Positions 25,700-38,091 of a stretch of DNA of 64,000 nt are shown here, one piece after another. Location: contig JH720352.1 in the NCBI GenBank assembly GCA_000231825.2, positions 245,182 through 309,181 on the forward strand, in the 5' to 3' direction. The number at the start of each line of letters is the position of its first letter. Positions within the stretch are counted from its first letter, which is position 1. The position numbers were made by a program, and so were the translations under genes. This DNA is from Tetrahymena elliotti 4EA (Eukaryota; Ciliophora; Oligohymenophorea; Hymenostomatida; Tetrahymenidae). Under the pieces are notes generated by a model. It was not told the origin of the DNA and searched no databases. It saw nothing but the letters and a program-made list of their open reading frames with translations.

Positions 25700-28600
25700 A
25701 ATCAAAAAAAAAAAGTACAAAAAAAAAACCTAAATCTAACAAAAAATCAAGGTTAGGATTTTTCTTTCGATCAACAAAGGAAAGCAAAAAGCCAATCTCA
25801 AATTCAGATAAAAAGGTAAAAAATTTGTTTCAAACAATACATTTTTATGGATTCTGCCATAAATTTGTGAAGAAATGTTCCAACAACTCAACTTCTCCCC
25901 CTATAATCTGTTGAAGATCTTATTCATTTCATTGTGAAGAAATTAAAATATTCATGATGATATAAATATGGAATTACCGTCTGAAATACATTGATGCAAA
26001 ATTTTTGCAAAACTGATAGAATATTAAAACATTTCTCACAGTTAAATGACTGAAGAACGAACTACTTCACTTTTCATTTAAAATCAAACCTTCTTTCTCA
26101 TATTCTTACCAATATTTTATCAAAAAATAGTCATTATGTACTCTACTGCAATCACTTGAACACTCTAGCAAGAGGATATCCTATAATGCTGAGCCTATAG
26201 GCTAATAAAATTGATCAGACAAACTTCTTAAACTCTATCACATAGAGCCTTCTATAGCCATGATGCTATAACTTGAATTCTTAATCATAAAGGTACTTTA
26301 AGATGTTTCATCTACTCAAAATTTAAGAGAAATAAAAGTGATGCTATATTAGAGTCGCTAAAAGTTATTTAGTATTTCTTTTAGTGTTTTTTTTGAAATG
26401 AATAAATGTAAGTAGAACTTACTACTCGTTTTATTTATTCATTCATAAATTCTTCAACTGATGATAAATATTCCAGTTCTGCTGCTGAAAACAGCTTGAA
26501 GATAACCTTGCTTACCTTTCTGACCAAATACACTTACAAGAATACTTTAAATCTTTTCGACCCATCACTTATCTTTTCTCTCTTTTTTCTAAAAGTGTTG
26601 ACTAATTACTAATTTTTTATTCACTATAAAAAGATAACTAATACCTTGCCAAGATGTCTTCTCACATTTACTCGAGACTGACGATAGTATGATAAATCTA
26701 TTCAGCACTCTTCATTAATAATAAGGTAAAGAATTAGTTTTGATTTTCATCTGCTTATTTAGTGATTGATAAATGATCAATAATTCTTTTATGATGATTT
26801 AACAACGCTCGAATGATTATGATTACATTTAACTGCAAACTGAACAAAGAAATACATCATATCAATCAATCAATCAATCAACTACTATGATGAATAATAT
26901 TAAATAATTCATGTGACTAATTATTATTTATAATTAAATAGGTAAACTAATAATTCTCATTCAAGAAAGACATAAAAGAGGATAGATAATCACTCATCTA
27001 AAGATAAATCAGTAGAACTTAATTATTAAATATAACGGATCGCCATGAAGATAAAGATGACGAGAATGACGGTTTTCTTTGAGTTGGATGCCAAAGTTTT
27101 TTTGGTATTCAATGAGAAGAGACCTCTAAGTGATTCTAAATGAGGCATTTGACAGAGCACCGTTATAGAAATATACATGTTAAATAATATTTCTACTGGT
27201 TTTTTTCTTTGGATCTGATTGTTTATCTTCTCTAATTTTTTCAAAGAAAACTTGCTAAAGTGTTTTTCTAAACTAATTTAGATTAAAACTAACATGATTG
27301 ATAACTCAGACCTCTTTGTACAGTAGATATATCTTTCTTCTTCATAAAGGTACTTGATTACAATACAATTATCTTCATACACTACAATCATTTTCTTGGA
27401 TTTGTATTTTAAAATCTGATGACTGATATAGCCGCCCCAGTAATATGCCTCCAGGCGTTGATTATAGGCTTGGTTCTGACTAATTAATAATACAAATTTC
27501 ATGAAAATGATGATCAATCATTTAAATAAATATGCTAATTTTTTCTTTAACATAAATAGGTATTTTATTATTGACAGTTTACTCTCTGCTATTCATAAAC
27601 AATAAACAGTATACTTCTTTTAAGAGGTTGTATATAATTAAAAGATAATGTTTATTTGATGAAATTGAATATAGTTGATGACATCATATTTGCTACTCTT
27701 GACTCGAAAGGGGTTGATGATTATACCACCAAGATCGCTGAAAAAATATTCAATTTCTAAAAAGTCAAATATCATACATATCTTAGCTTTTATTAGGAAG
27801 ATACTGTTTATTGAAACTATTTATAACCTCCAAGATTTTTGCTAATATTAATTTTAATATAAAGAACTGCATTGATTTTGATCATTCATTCTATGGAAAG
27901 AAGAGGCAAAAATTAATTAATGATTATTAATAAATAATCGACCCATAATCAAATTAAAAGGTAAATAAATATCTTTAACTTAAATAAAAAGATATAATAA
28001 TTAATTAATGATCTATAATATTATGATGAGAAACTTCTAGTCTCCTGAACTAAACTGAAGAACAAAATTTTCGCTCCTATCTGACATAATAGATCATTAA
28101 TTTTTTATTTATTTTAAATATATATACATATATTTAATTTTAGATATATTATTGAATCAAGTCCTAAAGTTTCTTATTTATAAAAAAGGTATTTATTCAC
28201 TTACTTTACAAAACCTTCTGAGATGCAGGGTGAGCAGCAGCTTTGATATAAAGATCTTTCTACTATTTTGCTTCTTGTTGCTCTGTATAGACAACACCAA
28301 TCAATCATTTGATGGCTTGTTTAATGAATCTATTGTTTGATGGATAATTATTCAATCATTGATTGACTGATTTAGTGGAATATCGAATGATGTTTTAGTG
28401 TGTAATCTCTCTCATTAGATCCTCGGATCTATGTAGAAAAATTCATCCATCACTGACTTGTCCTACTAATCCAAAGCAATTATTTAAAGAAACTATCTAC
28501 CAACCAATGATTTGATTATACTGTCATCGATTGATTTGAATATTTATAGAAGATCCTATGTTTACTTCTGCTCACTCTCTCTAATCCTATTTGCTTACAA

Positions 28601-29030
28601 AGTTACTTATTTTGGTTTAATTAAAAGATAGTTTTAATAGATCATCTACTTGGATTAGTTGCTTGTTAGTTCAATTCACCTTTAAACATGAGATTGTAAG
28701 AAATTATTTTCTTTTTAAACACTTATACTCTTTATGTATAAACACATAAATTTGATTTTCACAAACTGATGAATATATTTGACTAGAGTTTCTGATCTTT
28801 ATGATTACATAACCCTTAGCTGCCTGAACATTGTGAAAATCAAATTTAAATTTAACCAATTTAAATGAATTTTGAGCTAATTTTTAATTCTTAAAAAATA
28901 GAAATGTATCATCGATATGTTGGCCATTTTCTGAAGAGTCAATTCAAAGAAGATCAAACTATTTCTTGGAAGACCAATTTGAAAACAAGGTACATACATA
29001 CTTTTAACTTTTACAATAATACTCATCTAA
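25700..29030. other. unresolved coding-like island, rich in TGA/TCA
   Basis: Base composition here is visibly less AT-biased and less repetitive than the spacers, yet no gene model holds. The best pieces are on the minus strand: an uninterrupted frame 27520-26990 with RLEAYYWGGYISHQILKYKS; another 28430-27960 with HQISQSMIEQLS; a short one ending at TGA 26067 with IGSALQDILLLEC; and an alternative frame near 27010-27170 with RSLLIEYQKNFGIQLKENR. On the plus strand ATG 27659 opens a clean 52-residue frame (DDIIFATLDSKGVDDYTTK). Many candidate frames are broken by TGA, and TGAT/ATCA words are frequent on both strands, so stops appear in every frame. It could be a gene with many tiny exons, a decayed element, or eliminated-DNA-like sequence. 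Confidence 0.4.
26861..26881. repeat. (ATCA)n microsatellite
   Basis: Five uninterrupted ATCA units lie inside the unresolved island. They illustrate its general excess of ATCA/TGAT words. Confidence 0.8.
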
Positions 29031-29040
29031 GTTTAAGTAA

Positions 29041-29134
29041 TCTATTTATGATCATATGATGATTATGACTGACACCTCTTGAGCGAGCCTTCGGGCATTG
29101 ATCTTAACCAGTCCCTGATCCAATCATAAATAGA
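29041..29134 (+). ncRNA. candidate C/D-box snoRNA
   Basis: A 12-nt terminal stem (TCTATTTATGAT at 29041-29052 with ATCATAAATAGA at 29123-29134) encloses a stretch that is GC-richer than its surroundings. Just inside the 5' arm is a box C-like ATGATGA (29056-29062). Just inside the 3' arm is a box D CTGA (29115-29118). A second CTGA (29069-29072) could be D'. An internal GCC-TTC-GGGC-like hairpin sits near 29086-29095. Length and layout fit a C/D snoRNA, but the surrounding island is rich in TGAT words, which weakens the box C evidence. No guide target was tested. Confidence 0.35.
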
Positions 29135-29910
29135 TTTACAAATGAAAAAGATTAAAAATATTTATTTTGGCATTATCTCATTATTACTTTTAACCTAAAT
29201 AGATTTATTACCGGACTGGCAAAACAAAAACCAAAAAATTAATGAAAAATAATAATAATAATAACTTTGAAACAAATAATAGCAACAATTCAGTTACTAT
29301 TAATCAAACATTAACAATTATAATTCTAAAATAAAAACTATTTAAACAATTAATTAGTATAATTTGTGTTTCATTGAATTGGTATATCTTAGTTAAATTT
29401 AATCTAAATAATATAACAATATCTCACTTTAATTTATTAAAAATTAAATTAATGTTTTTGTACAATTTATTATTTAAAATGTAGTAGTTAGTTAGCAAGT
29501 AAAGTATTATTTGTAGTTAATACATTTATATTATCAATTTATTCAAATTTAGAAAATTAAGAAATAATAGTATTTATCCGTTTACAAAAATTTATCAACC
29601 TAATCAATAAATTAAAAATTGATTTTTGATATTTATCTGTGATGATTATTATAAGTAGCAGTATTGAAATTATTTATTGGATTAATTATTTTTGAAGACT
29701 ATATTAAAATACTAATTAATGAGTAAATTTGACAACGATTATTAAAATATAAAAAATGATATACTTCGAGAAATTAACTAATCTTAGTTTTAACAAAGAT
29801 AGTAAATTATATAAAACAATTTTACAAAATGATTTGATGAGCTATTCTTCTGAAATTTTCTAATTACTTTTAAATAATTACAATATAGAGAAATATTGAA
29901 ATTATAGTAG

Positions 29911-32900
29911 ATGATTATAGATAGAGAAGACAAATCTAAAGAAATGGAACTAAAAGTAAATAAAATATATATACTTGTTATGTTCAATATTATTAAAATT
30001 GTATTAGTAATATTATCAAATAAAGTCATTTTACTTAAATTAAATAAGGTAAGTTCATTTGATAATAAACTTGTTAGCCTTAAGAATTTGCTAATGTCTG
30101 AATTAAGTCACACAAAAGATAATTTACTATAAGAGCCAAAGAAAATAATGAGGGATTTTGAGATAAATGTTAAACATATCTATGATATGAAATTTAAATC
30201 TCTTGAGGCATAGTTTATTGGCATAATGGATGAATAATCAAAGCTAAATAGATTAACTCAAATAGATTAAACAAAGAGATAGGAAGAGATACAAGATTAT
30301 TATAACAAACTTGAAAGGTTTGTACAATAAAATTAAGATAAATTGGATCATAAACTTGGTACAACAATACAAGACATATTATCTAAATTTAACAAAATGG
30401 AAGATACATTTCTAGAGCTTTTTAAATAGAAAGAGAAGCTGTTTGAAAGAATGAATCTTGGATATGAACATCTATTTTCTAATTAAGAAATAATAGAATC
30501 AACGATTAAAAAGATTATATATACATTAGATAGAAAAGCTGATAATCTATCAGTTAGGACTTATCTAAAAAGTATATATCTTTTTACATTATTTATTGAT
30601 AAATAAAATAATAATTTTAAAGAAAAAAGGAAGATTTTAGAAATTTATTTTTCACTTTTATTTTTTAAAAGACATTAAATTAGACTTAGATGTAAAATTT
30701 GAAGATTATTAGAATAGTTTAGCTTTTCCTAGAGGGGTAATTACAAATGGAACATTATTACAAGATAAGACAAATTAATCAGCAATCTTAGAAAATTTAA
30801 ATACTGTTAATATCAGTGATTTAAAGCCTTCTGAATATGACAATCAATTTAATAAAATAGTGAATAAAATTAACTAACAGGCCTAAATAATTAAGACTAT
30901 TAAAGAAAACTATCAGGAACATGAAAAAAGAATTGATCATTTAGAGGAAATAACAATGAATATAAAATTAATGGATTAAAATTCTTAAGTTAGCTAGCTA
31001 TTAAATCTTAAATAAAAAGTATCCATTTTCAATAGTGATGAAAACCATATAAATCAAACTCCAAATAATTAAAAGAGCAAAGTTCCATCTTTTAATCACA
31101 GTCCTTAAATGGAAAATGCATATTATTAAAATATCCCTACTGATTCAAAAAGCATACATTAAAGATCTGATTTAAAAGAAAGGGATCAATATTCATAAAA
31201 TAAATAAAATAATTCTATTTTAAATGATATATTTGGTAAAAAACAGACAGAAAATAAAGATTTTAAAACTAACTAAACAAACAATAGCAACAGTGACCAA
31301 TCTAGAAATTTAATTGTAAGAATTATTTTGATTGATCTTTATTGACAAATAAATTAATTTCTATTTTTTACTTCTACAAACAGTATGAAGCATTTGATTA
31401 GACAGTATCTCCATAGTAAAATAAGACGGAAATTTAAAAAAGTAAAAATGAGTAAATTTAAAATAATTTACTCCAAAATAATTTTATGTAAGCTCCATCA
31501 AATGAAGTTGTAGAAAAAAATGAAAAGCTGCCTTAAGTAAATAAATCCAATCATTTCAATGATTTTAATTTGTTCTATATTTTAGTTACTAGAATTAGAT
31601 GAAGGAGAATAAATAGATAGTACAAAAAGAAAGAATTAAAATGAAAGCTTTGATAAATTGAAGCTAATAAAATCTGTTGCATAAGATAGAATGACTTCAA
31701 CTAGTGTATAAAATAGAATGAGATTAAATTTTGATTAAAAGTAAAAGATGAAGTAGAAAGAAGAAAATAACTCAAGTAAAAATAAGAAAGAAGATAGTGA
31801 TATTCTAAAAGAAGCCTAACCTCTAGATTAAGGTTATTATATATTGATGAAATCTACAATTATAAAAATAAATTATTCAAAAAGGTTTTATTGATGTAGG
31901 AGATGAATTCTTAACTAATTCCTTGAAAAAATCTCTCATGAATAAAGATCAAGATACATAAAAATAGAAAAGACCATAAATATAAATAGAAGATGTAGAT
32001 TCAATGTCTTACAAACATAAAAATATAAAATAAACAATTTCACCTCCACCAGAAGAGGATAATAAGGAATTAGTTACAGGTGGAGGGATCAGAAATTTGT
32101 TAAATAAATCTAAAAATAGAAGCGAGAGCAGAGATAATTCTCCTACAAAAAATTCCAATAATGGCAAAAAAAATATTAGCAATTTTAACAACTTAAATGA
32201 AATCGATTTGCTAAATTAGGAATATAAAAATTCAATATCAAATAATAATCTTTCATAGAATAATTAATATAACTAATAAAATACAAACTCTAAGAGCTCC
32301 TCTTTAGATAATAAATACAGCTAAAATAAGGGTAATAATTAAATTATGTAAAACAACAGTAATATTTACAGACAAGGAGAGTATTATGAATAAACTAATT
32401 CTTAAATTTATGAAAATCCCTTAGATAAAAGAAATCCTTTATTAAAAAAATAAGGTAGTTTTGATTTAAAATAAAAAAGTTTTTAACTTAATTAATATTT
32501 ATAGGAGAGATGAGTAACAGTAGTATGATGAGAGGAAATAAATCTAATCTATCTAATAAATCTAATGATGTAAATTTATTTATTTATTTTACATAAACTT
32601 TAATTAATTTTTACAAAATAGCTTCCACCATTAAATATTAAAAGTTCAAAAGAAGTTAATAAATCAAAAGGTAATTAGATAATCATTAATATATATAATT
32701 AAAATTATTTCCCTTTTTAAAAAGGACTCCCTTAAAGAAATTAGCTTAATAAAGGATTTAACTAGTCAGGAAATTTCAATAATAAATTTGGGAACTAATA
32801 CTAAAATAGAGGAGGAAACTTTGATTAAAATAACTAATACTAAGAAGATGATGAGGAAGTTGTCTATTAAATTGATTAAGATGGGTTCTTAATGGATGAG

Positions 32901-33008
32901 GCAGGTGAATATTTAAGAGATGAAGAAGGTAATTTCATCAGATTAACTCCAGATTAGCTTGATAATTTAAGAGATTAAAATCTTGTAGTTGAAGAAGAAT
33001 ATTATTGA
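29911..33008 (+). CDS. large coiled-coil, Q/N-rich protein with acidic C-terminus
   Basis: At least seven introns. Main coding blocks are about 30048-30582, 30674-31314, 31383-31534, 31595-31834, 31887-32480, 32510-32575, 32622-32670 and 32725-33008, ending at TGA 33006-33008. The first 300 residues are strongly helical with K/E/L/Q heptads (for example KLERFVQQNQDKLDHKLG), indicating coiled coil. The middle is a disordered S/N/Q/K-rich region. The end has FNQSGNFNNKFGNQ-like Gly/Asn/Gln repeats and a repeated acidic element, IDQDGFLMDEAG then LRDEEGNFIRLTPDQL. That element looks like a D-x-G-x-h-x-D/E-x-G-x motif rather than a full EF-hand. Start ATG 29911 is provisional; a short first intron (about 29959-30047) is likely because the open frame there is all hydrophobic A/T. 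Family not recognised; possibly cytoskeletal. Confidence 0.6.
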
Positions 33009-33826
33009 TGCAAAAATTAATTAATTAAAATATATTAACAAACTTTATATTAAAATTGTAGATAAAATAAATATGTTTTTCATTATAATTTTTAATTCTA
33101 TGATATAATTTCTGTAAATATTGATTTAAAAAAAGAATTAATTTTAGTTAAACTTGCTTGCTCAAAAACTAAAACTTTATTTTAAGATTTAATATTAGAT
33201 AATATTTTCTAAAATATTTAATAATTACTTTTAAACTAAATAATTCAAAAGAACTTTAGTTTAATTTGATCAAAAAATATTATTTTTATGGATTAAAAAA
33301 TATTTACTCTAAGTTTTATAAATTATTATCCAATAATAAATTTCTTTAAATATTTATTTAAATTTAAATTAAGAATTAAAAAATTTTATTGAAAGATTTA
33401 ATATGAAATAACAAAAAGTAATTGTTATTAACTTAAAGAAAAATGTTAATAAATTAATTTAAAATTTGGATTGATTTTAGAAAAGAAAAAAAACCATCAT
33501 CTTATATTAGTAAAGGATAGAAATGTATTTACTTTTAAGTTAAATTTAATATTATTATTAATTATTTAATTATCTCTAAATTTTAATTAAATTTGGTATA
33601 AATTAAAATTTTTTAGATTTAATATTGATTGAATTCGCTCTTATTAATTTTAGTTAAAATTGTTAAAAATTTAAATAAAACATTTTTGATTGAACTAAAT
33701 TAGAAATAAACTTAAAATGTTTGGTCTACATTTAAAAAAAAAACATATAAAAAGCATTTTTATAAAAATTAATAAATTTTATTATATTTTGTGTAATTGA
33801 ACTGGATTAATTATAAATTTGGCTTC
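33009..33826. other. convergent intergenic spacer
   Basis: AT-rich sequence between convergent genes. No exon or RNA seen. Confidence 0.5.
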
Positions 33827-34897
33827 TCAAAGTGACATTTTTTTGTATACTTGGAATTTAGGATCTGTCAAGTCAATACGAAGCTCTTGTAATGGTTTAT
33901 ATCTGAAGACTTTTGAAGAATCTTCTGGCTTTGCTTTATATAGAGTATAGTTATGATTTAGAGGAATTTCTAACATAGCATAATTAGCAACGATCAAGAG
34001 ATTATGTGCTCCATAAGAGCTGCTAGCAATTTTCATATCATATTAAAATATGGTTGTGGAAGAACCAAATCTAACATAAACATAATCTTCTTTAAGGACA
34101 AATTCACCAAAATTCTACTATCTTTCTTGAAGATTCTCCAACATATTGCCATTATTGTTATTCAGCTAGTTCATTTCATACTACTCTGCTAGGTAGTAGT
34201 CTTAACTAAGATTTTTAATAATAACGTCTTTTTTAAGCTTTCTATTTGATAGTAAAAAGAATATTCTGCCATCAGGTAAGAATCTGAAATACCTATAGTA
34301 GGTAACTTCAATTAAAGGAGTTATAGTATGATGTAAGTCTTTTTCTCCTATTTTAGTATATCTTTCTTTGCAAATATAATATCCTCCAAAATGAATACGA
34401 GGAGCTTCCATAAACATTTTATAATAATTATTGAAGTTATGATAGAATTTTGCACTAGTTTTATAAAGAAGATGAACTGGTTTATCTGAAGTATAGCAGT
34501 TCCAAGCCACTTTACGTACATCTTGATTCACCCTTAATCTTAGCTCGGGACTATAATTGTAAGGGTGCTCATTAATAATATCTTAAACAGAAAGAAATGC
34601 AGTTTGCAAGGGAAGATTGGGTACTTCTTTGTACAAATTAACACAAAACTTCTTAAAAATTTATTTATTTTTTGTTGTAATCAATTCTCTAATCTTTTTG
34701 CAAGTAAAAGAAAATTTAAATAAAGAATAGACATCTAAGTAGTCAGCAAGATCCAAAATAAAATGATCTGGCACTTTTGTTATTATTCCTGGTTCAATAT
34801 TTTTTTATTCTATTTATTCTTGAATCTTTTTTTTAAGTTCTTCCTCCCTTTTAGCATCTTCTTCTTACTCAGCTTACTCCAACTCTTACAATTCATT
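33827..34897 (-). CDS. F-box protein of the FBXO9/Hrt3 type
   Basis: A substrate receptor of SCF ubiquitin ligases. One open exon of 357 codons ends at TGA 33827-33829. Seen: an acidic/basic helical lead-in of about 35 residues rich in E and K; an F-box (VPDHFILDLADYLDVYSLF then FSFTCKKIRELI); WNCYTSD; then the diagnostic FBXO9/Hrt3 C-terminal domain with RIHFGGYYICKERYTKIGE, VTYYRYFRFLPDG, an inserted N-rich loop, FVLKEDYVYVRFG and YKPLQELRIDL. The human FBXO9 N-terminal TPR-like part is not seen. The 5' end is unresolved: the frame is open only to about 34897 without an ATG. A short exon starting at ATG 35070 (FTKQFLNSSLDSLNSL) is attractive, but I could not splice it in phase. Confidence 0.85.
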
Positions 34898-35097
34898 CTA
34901 TTAATAAAAATAACAATTCAAATCTTCATTAAATATTCTTTGAAAGTAATTGATTCAAACCTCTCAAAATTAATTTTATTTATCTATGATATTCAATAAA
35001 TAAAGTTTTATAAAGAGTTCAAACTGTCCAGAGATGAATTTAAAAATTGTTTAGTAAAAGTTTCAAACATTTAATAAAAATAATTTTAAATTTCTAA

Positions 35098-35758
35098 TCA
35101 TGTACAATAAAATATTTAATACTTTAGAGAGTATTATTTTATGATACTCAAAAAAAAAATAATTCTTTAAGAATAACTTGTTTTTTATTTTTGATGGAAG
35201 TAAGAAGAATTAATCAAGGGGAAAAATTTCAAATTTTTTCTATCTATCTATTATCCTTTACTTTTATTGTTTTTAGTATTTGTTAACAAAATGGGAATGT
35301 AAAGTAGTAGAATCAAGAAATTTTATTGTAATCCCCCTGAATTAATTAAAAAAATGAATTGAAAATTTTTCTAGATTCTTTCTAAAATTATTTGATGAGC
35401 TAGAAGAGTTTTCTTAGATAAACCAAATTAGAAAATGAAAATCTTAAATAAATAAATAGCTAAAAGCCAAAGATACTAAATAAACTTTTACCTTGAAATT
35501 AGAGAAAATACTTTCAATATGCTACCATGCAGCTTTTGGGAAACTAACCATGTCTTTTAAGAGTTTTTTAATACGTACTTTTTTAGTATGTTCAATTACT
35601 AATTTAGTCTTTAGCGCATTAAACTCACAGAATTCATAAATCAGCCATAGCTCGTGCTTTGGAATATCTAACACTTGGTCTTGTATTTATTTAAATTTTT
35701 TCTTTATCCCTAAAGACTCTTCCTTAGCAAATATTTATTCAATTTACCTCTTTTCCAT
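35098..35758 (-). CDS. unrecognised short helical protein
   Basis: Exon 1 (35758-35492) is 89 codons from ATG to a good donor (TTCAAG|GTAAAAG). It starts MEKRQIEQIFAKEES and contains HELWLIYEFCEF and TKKVRIKKLLKDMVSF. A matching acceptor (TATCTAAG) starts a second exon at 35412 in phase, with KTLLAHQIILERIQKNF. The frame stays open to TGA 35098-35100, but its last 60 codons look like A/T spacer, so the true 3' end is probably earlier or followed by another intron. The neighbouring F-box gene is on the same strand and very close. I considered whether this is its 5' part and found no phase-compatible junction. Confidence 0.45.
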
Positions 35759-36127
35759 CTTAAAACTTTTTTTATGTGATTATAAATAATTTATATTTTA
35801 GAAACTTTGAGATTTATATTTTGAGAGCTCTCAGTATTTCAAATTTTTAATTAATAATTTAATTATAAACTGCTTTCTATTTGAGAATTCAATTATGTTA
35901 TGAGCTCATCAAAATTTATAAGAAATTTAATAATAATTCTTCTAATGTAAAAGTATCAAAATATGTTATCAAAAATAATAAATTTTTTTAAAAATGTGAA
36001 AATCTGATTTTTAGTTTAAATATTTTTTTATCTTTTTAAAAGAATTCAATATGATACCACAAATTGTTCTTCTAATACTTTTATTTAGATTCCTGGATTT
36101 TAAAAATACATTAATCAGCTATAAAAT

Positions 36128-36256
36128 TCAACTCCAAGGAATATAACTCTCTATTAATTCTGTAATTAAACCAACAACAACACAGACAGGGTTAACTGGT
36201 ACAGCAAACTAAGCATTCGAAAATTTTTTCCAGCCATTTGGATTAATGAAAGACAT
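36128..36256 (-). CDS. 42-residue membrane microprotein
   Basis: ATG 36256 to TGA 36128-36130, one frame. It begins MSFINPNGWKKFSNAQFAVP, has a single hydrophobic segment (VNPVCVVVGLITELIESYI) and ends PWS. The codon usage and residue mix are clearly more protein-like than the flanks, and the start context (AAAAAATG) suits ciliates. Small single-span proteins of this kind occur as accessory subunits of mitochondrial respiratory complexes; that is only a suggestion. A downstream 3' exon cannot be excluded. Confidence 0.5.
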
Positions 36257-36805
36257 TTTTTGAAATATATTAGAACAATAAAATCTTTAAATATAGAATG
36301 CAATACCTCTCTGATAAAAATAAATAATATTTATTGATCTATAAAGTAAATTTATTCTAGCATTGCAAAAGTAAAAAGTTATTATTTTTTCTTTTTGGAA
36401 TAGTAAATATTGTATTAACAAATTAATATTTATTTTTAAAATAATTGAAAATAATTATTTTAATTAAAATATAAAAATTTAAATAACATGAAGTCAAATT
36501 TATTAAAATAGTAAGAGTATAGGATAAGTGAGTGAGAGTACATAATTTTTGAAAAGTTTATTGTATGTAATAAATAAATTATATTGATATGGCATAGTGA
36601 TAGTAAATTTATAATCTTTGATTGTGTTTCATTACTTAAGAAGTGTTTTTTATAATCCTCTGAAATTAAAATAAAAATAAGAATCAAAAAAACAAATTAA
36701 AATAAGTAAAGATTTTAGAAGTAGATTTATTTTTATTTTTAATTTTTTTACAAATTAATTTAACTTTTGCTTTAATAAATATAAAATTTATTTTTTAAAC
36801 TGTGT
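36257..36805. other. AT-rich spacer
   Basis: Nothing recognised on either strand. Confidence 0.5.
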
Positions 36806-38091
36806 TCAAAAATATTTTGCTTTTTTGAGCTATCTTAAGTGAGGGCTTGTAATTTGAGCCTACAACAAGACTTTTTCCTCTTACTATTGCTCTTAATTTT
36901 AAGAAATAGAAACAGCTATATCTTCTATTACTTCTAACTATTCAGCAACTTCTTCTTTTTCTTGTAGTGCTTCTTCTTATACTTCTTCTTAAAGCATTTA
37001 AATATCTTATTAATCTAATACTTTAATAACTTCTGTATCAGTATTTGAGTCTAATTCTTCATTTAAATTTAAATCCATTGAATAAGAGTCAACAGCTATA
37101 TTGTCTTATTCTTTTCTACTTACAGTACTATTTTTTTCATCTTACTTAACTTAATTACCTAGTTTATCAACAAAAACAGTAGATCCTAAGTCTTACTCTT
37201 AAAATATTTCTTCTGTTTAGGGATAACATTTATTATAAATCTATTATACTTCATCAGCCTTTTATATCAATTTGAATCTATTTTAACCCAACTCATCTTC
37301 AAGGTTCTCCAAATTATCAATATCTTATATAAAAGATTTAAGAGAATTTATAACCTTCTCATAGTCATTATAATCTTAAAACCCCTCTATTTTTATTTAT
37401 AAGAAATTATTTCATCAACAAACAATTATTTTTAAATTTAGTAAAATAATTCTAAAATAATTGATAACGAACAGCATATTCCTTTTAATATAATTAATTT
37501 ACTATTTATTTAATTACCTTCTTATAAAGTGTCAAGATAAGTCTAAATATTTTCTATTCTTGAAAGTTTTTCAGTCAATTCATCAAGAGTTAAATCAATG
37601 TTCGTATTCTGTGTATTCAGTTAAATTTCTGAAACAGATTCTGTAGCTTTTTCAAGCGAAGCTGAATTTTTAAAAAATAATTTTTTATATTTTGTAGAAA
37701 ATAAATTGTTTAGTACTTACTTTATATTTCTTTTTATTCAACGTATCTTTATGATTATTAAATGGTATCAGCTAGATCAATTAATGATTACTTATACTAT
37801 TTAAGAGAGTCCTTACTTTATGTTATTCTGACCCATTCATCTAATTAGCTTAAAGTTTGAGAAATTTTGACTTCTGATTCGCAGTGTGGAAGCAAGAAGC
37901 TATTAGTTTACAAATTGATTGCATCTTCAAATTTCAGAATGAGTTGTATTTATTTTAAGCAAATAGCACTTTCTTTGAAAATATATTGAAAATTATGAAT
38001 TATTAACTAATTTTGCTTAAAAAATATTAATACAGTGCAAGCAAGCGAATACTAGAGCAACAAATATGATATTCTTTAATTATATGCTCAT
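36806..38091 (-). CDS. secreted acidic coiled-coil protein
   Basis: Exons (minus): 38091-38034, 37972-37721, 37661-37518 and 37386-36806. Phases are exact, giving 344 residues. It starts with a signal peptide (MSIQLKNIIFVALVFACLH) followed by SAICLKQIQLILKFEDA. The rest is helical and heptad-like (LDEWVRITQ, KQSLIDLADTIQQSQRYVEQ, LDELTEKLSRIENIQTYLDT, SFIQDIDNLENLEDEL), then a very Glu-rich segment (EEVQEEALQEKEEVAEQLE) and a short basic end. Only two Cys lie beyond the leader region. The combination of signal peptide, acidity and coiled coil is what Tetrahymena dense-core-granule lattice proteins look like, but I do not see a specific Grl motif. Before the 61-nt first intron was placed, the gene seemed frameshifted at a T run. 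Confidence 0.65.

Noticed and set aside
26067..27520. PIWI/PAZ-like protein in the unresolved island
   Set aside because: One segment vaguely resembles a PAZ motif, but no catalytic D-E-D-H motifs or conserved PIWI C-terminus could be found.
26990..27970. Long plus-strand frame interrupted only by TGA, suggesting TGA readthrough or selenoprotein
   Set aside because: It is codon-aligned antisense of an open minus-strand frame, where the TGAs are TCA serine codons; other genes here clearly end at TGA.
34763..34999. Plus-strand hydrophobic ORF
   Set aside because: Antisense of the F-box gene lead-in and F-box; hydrophobicity comes from reverse-complemented Lys/Glu codons.
35063..35070. ATG at 35070 as the start of the F-box gene
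   Set aside because: Its frame meets TGA and no phase-compatible intron joins it to the F-box exon, so it is not used in the model.
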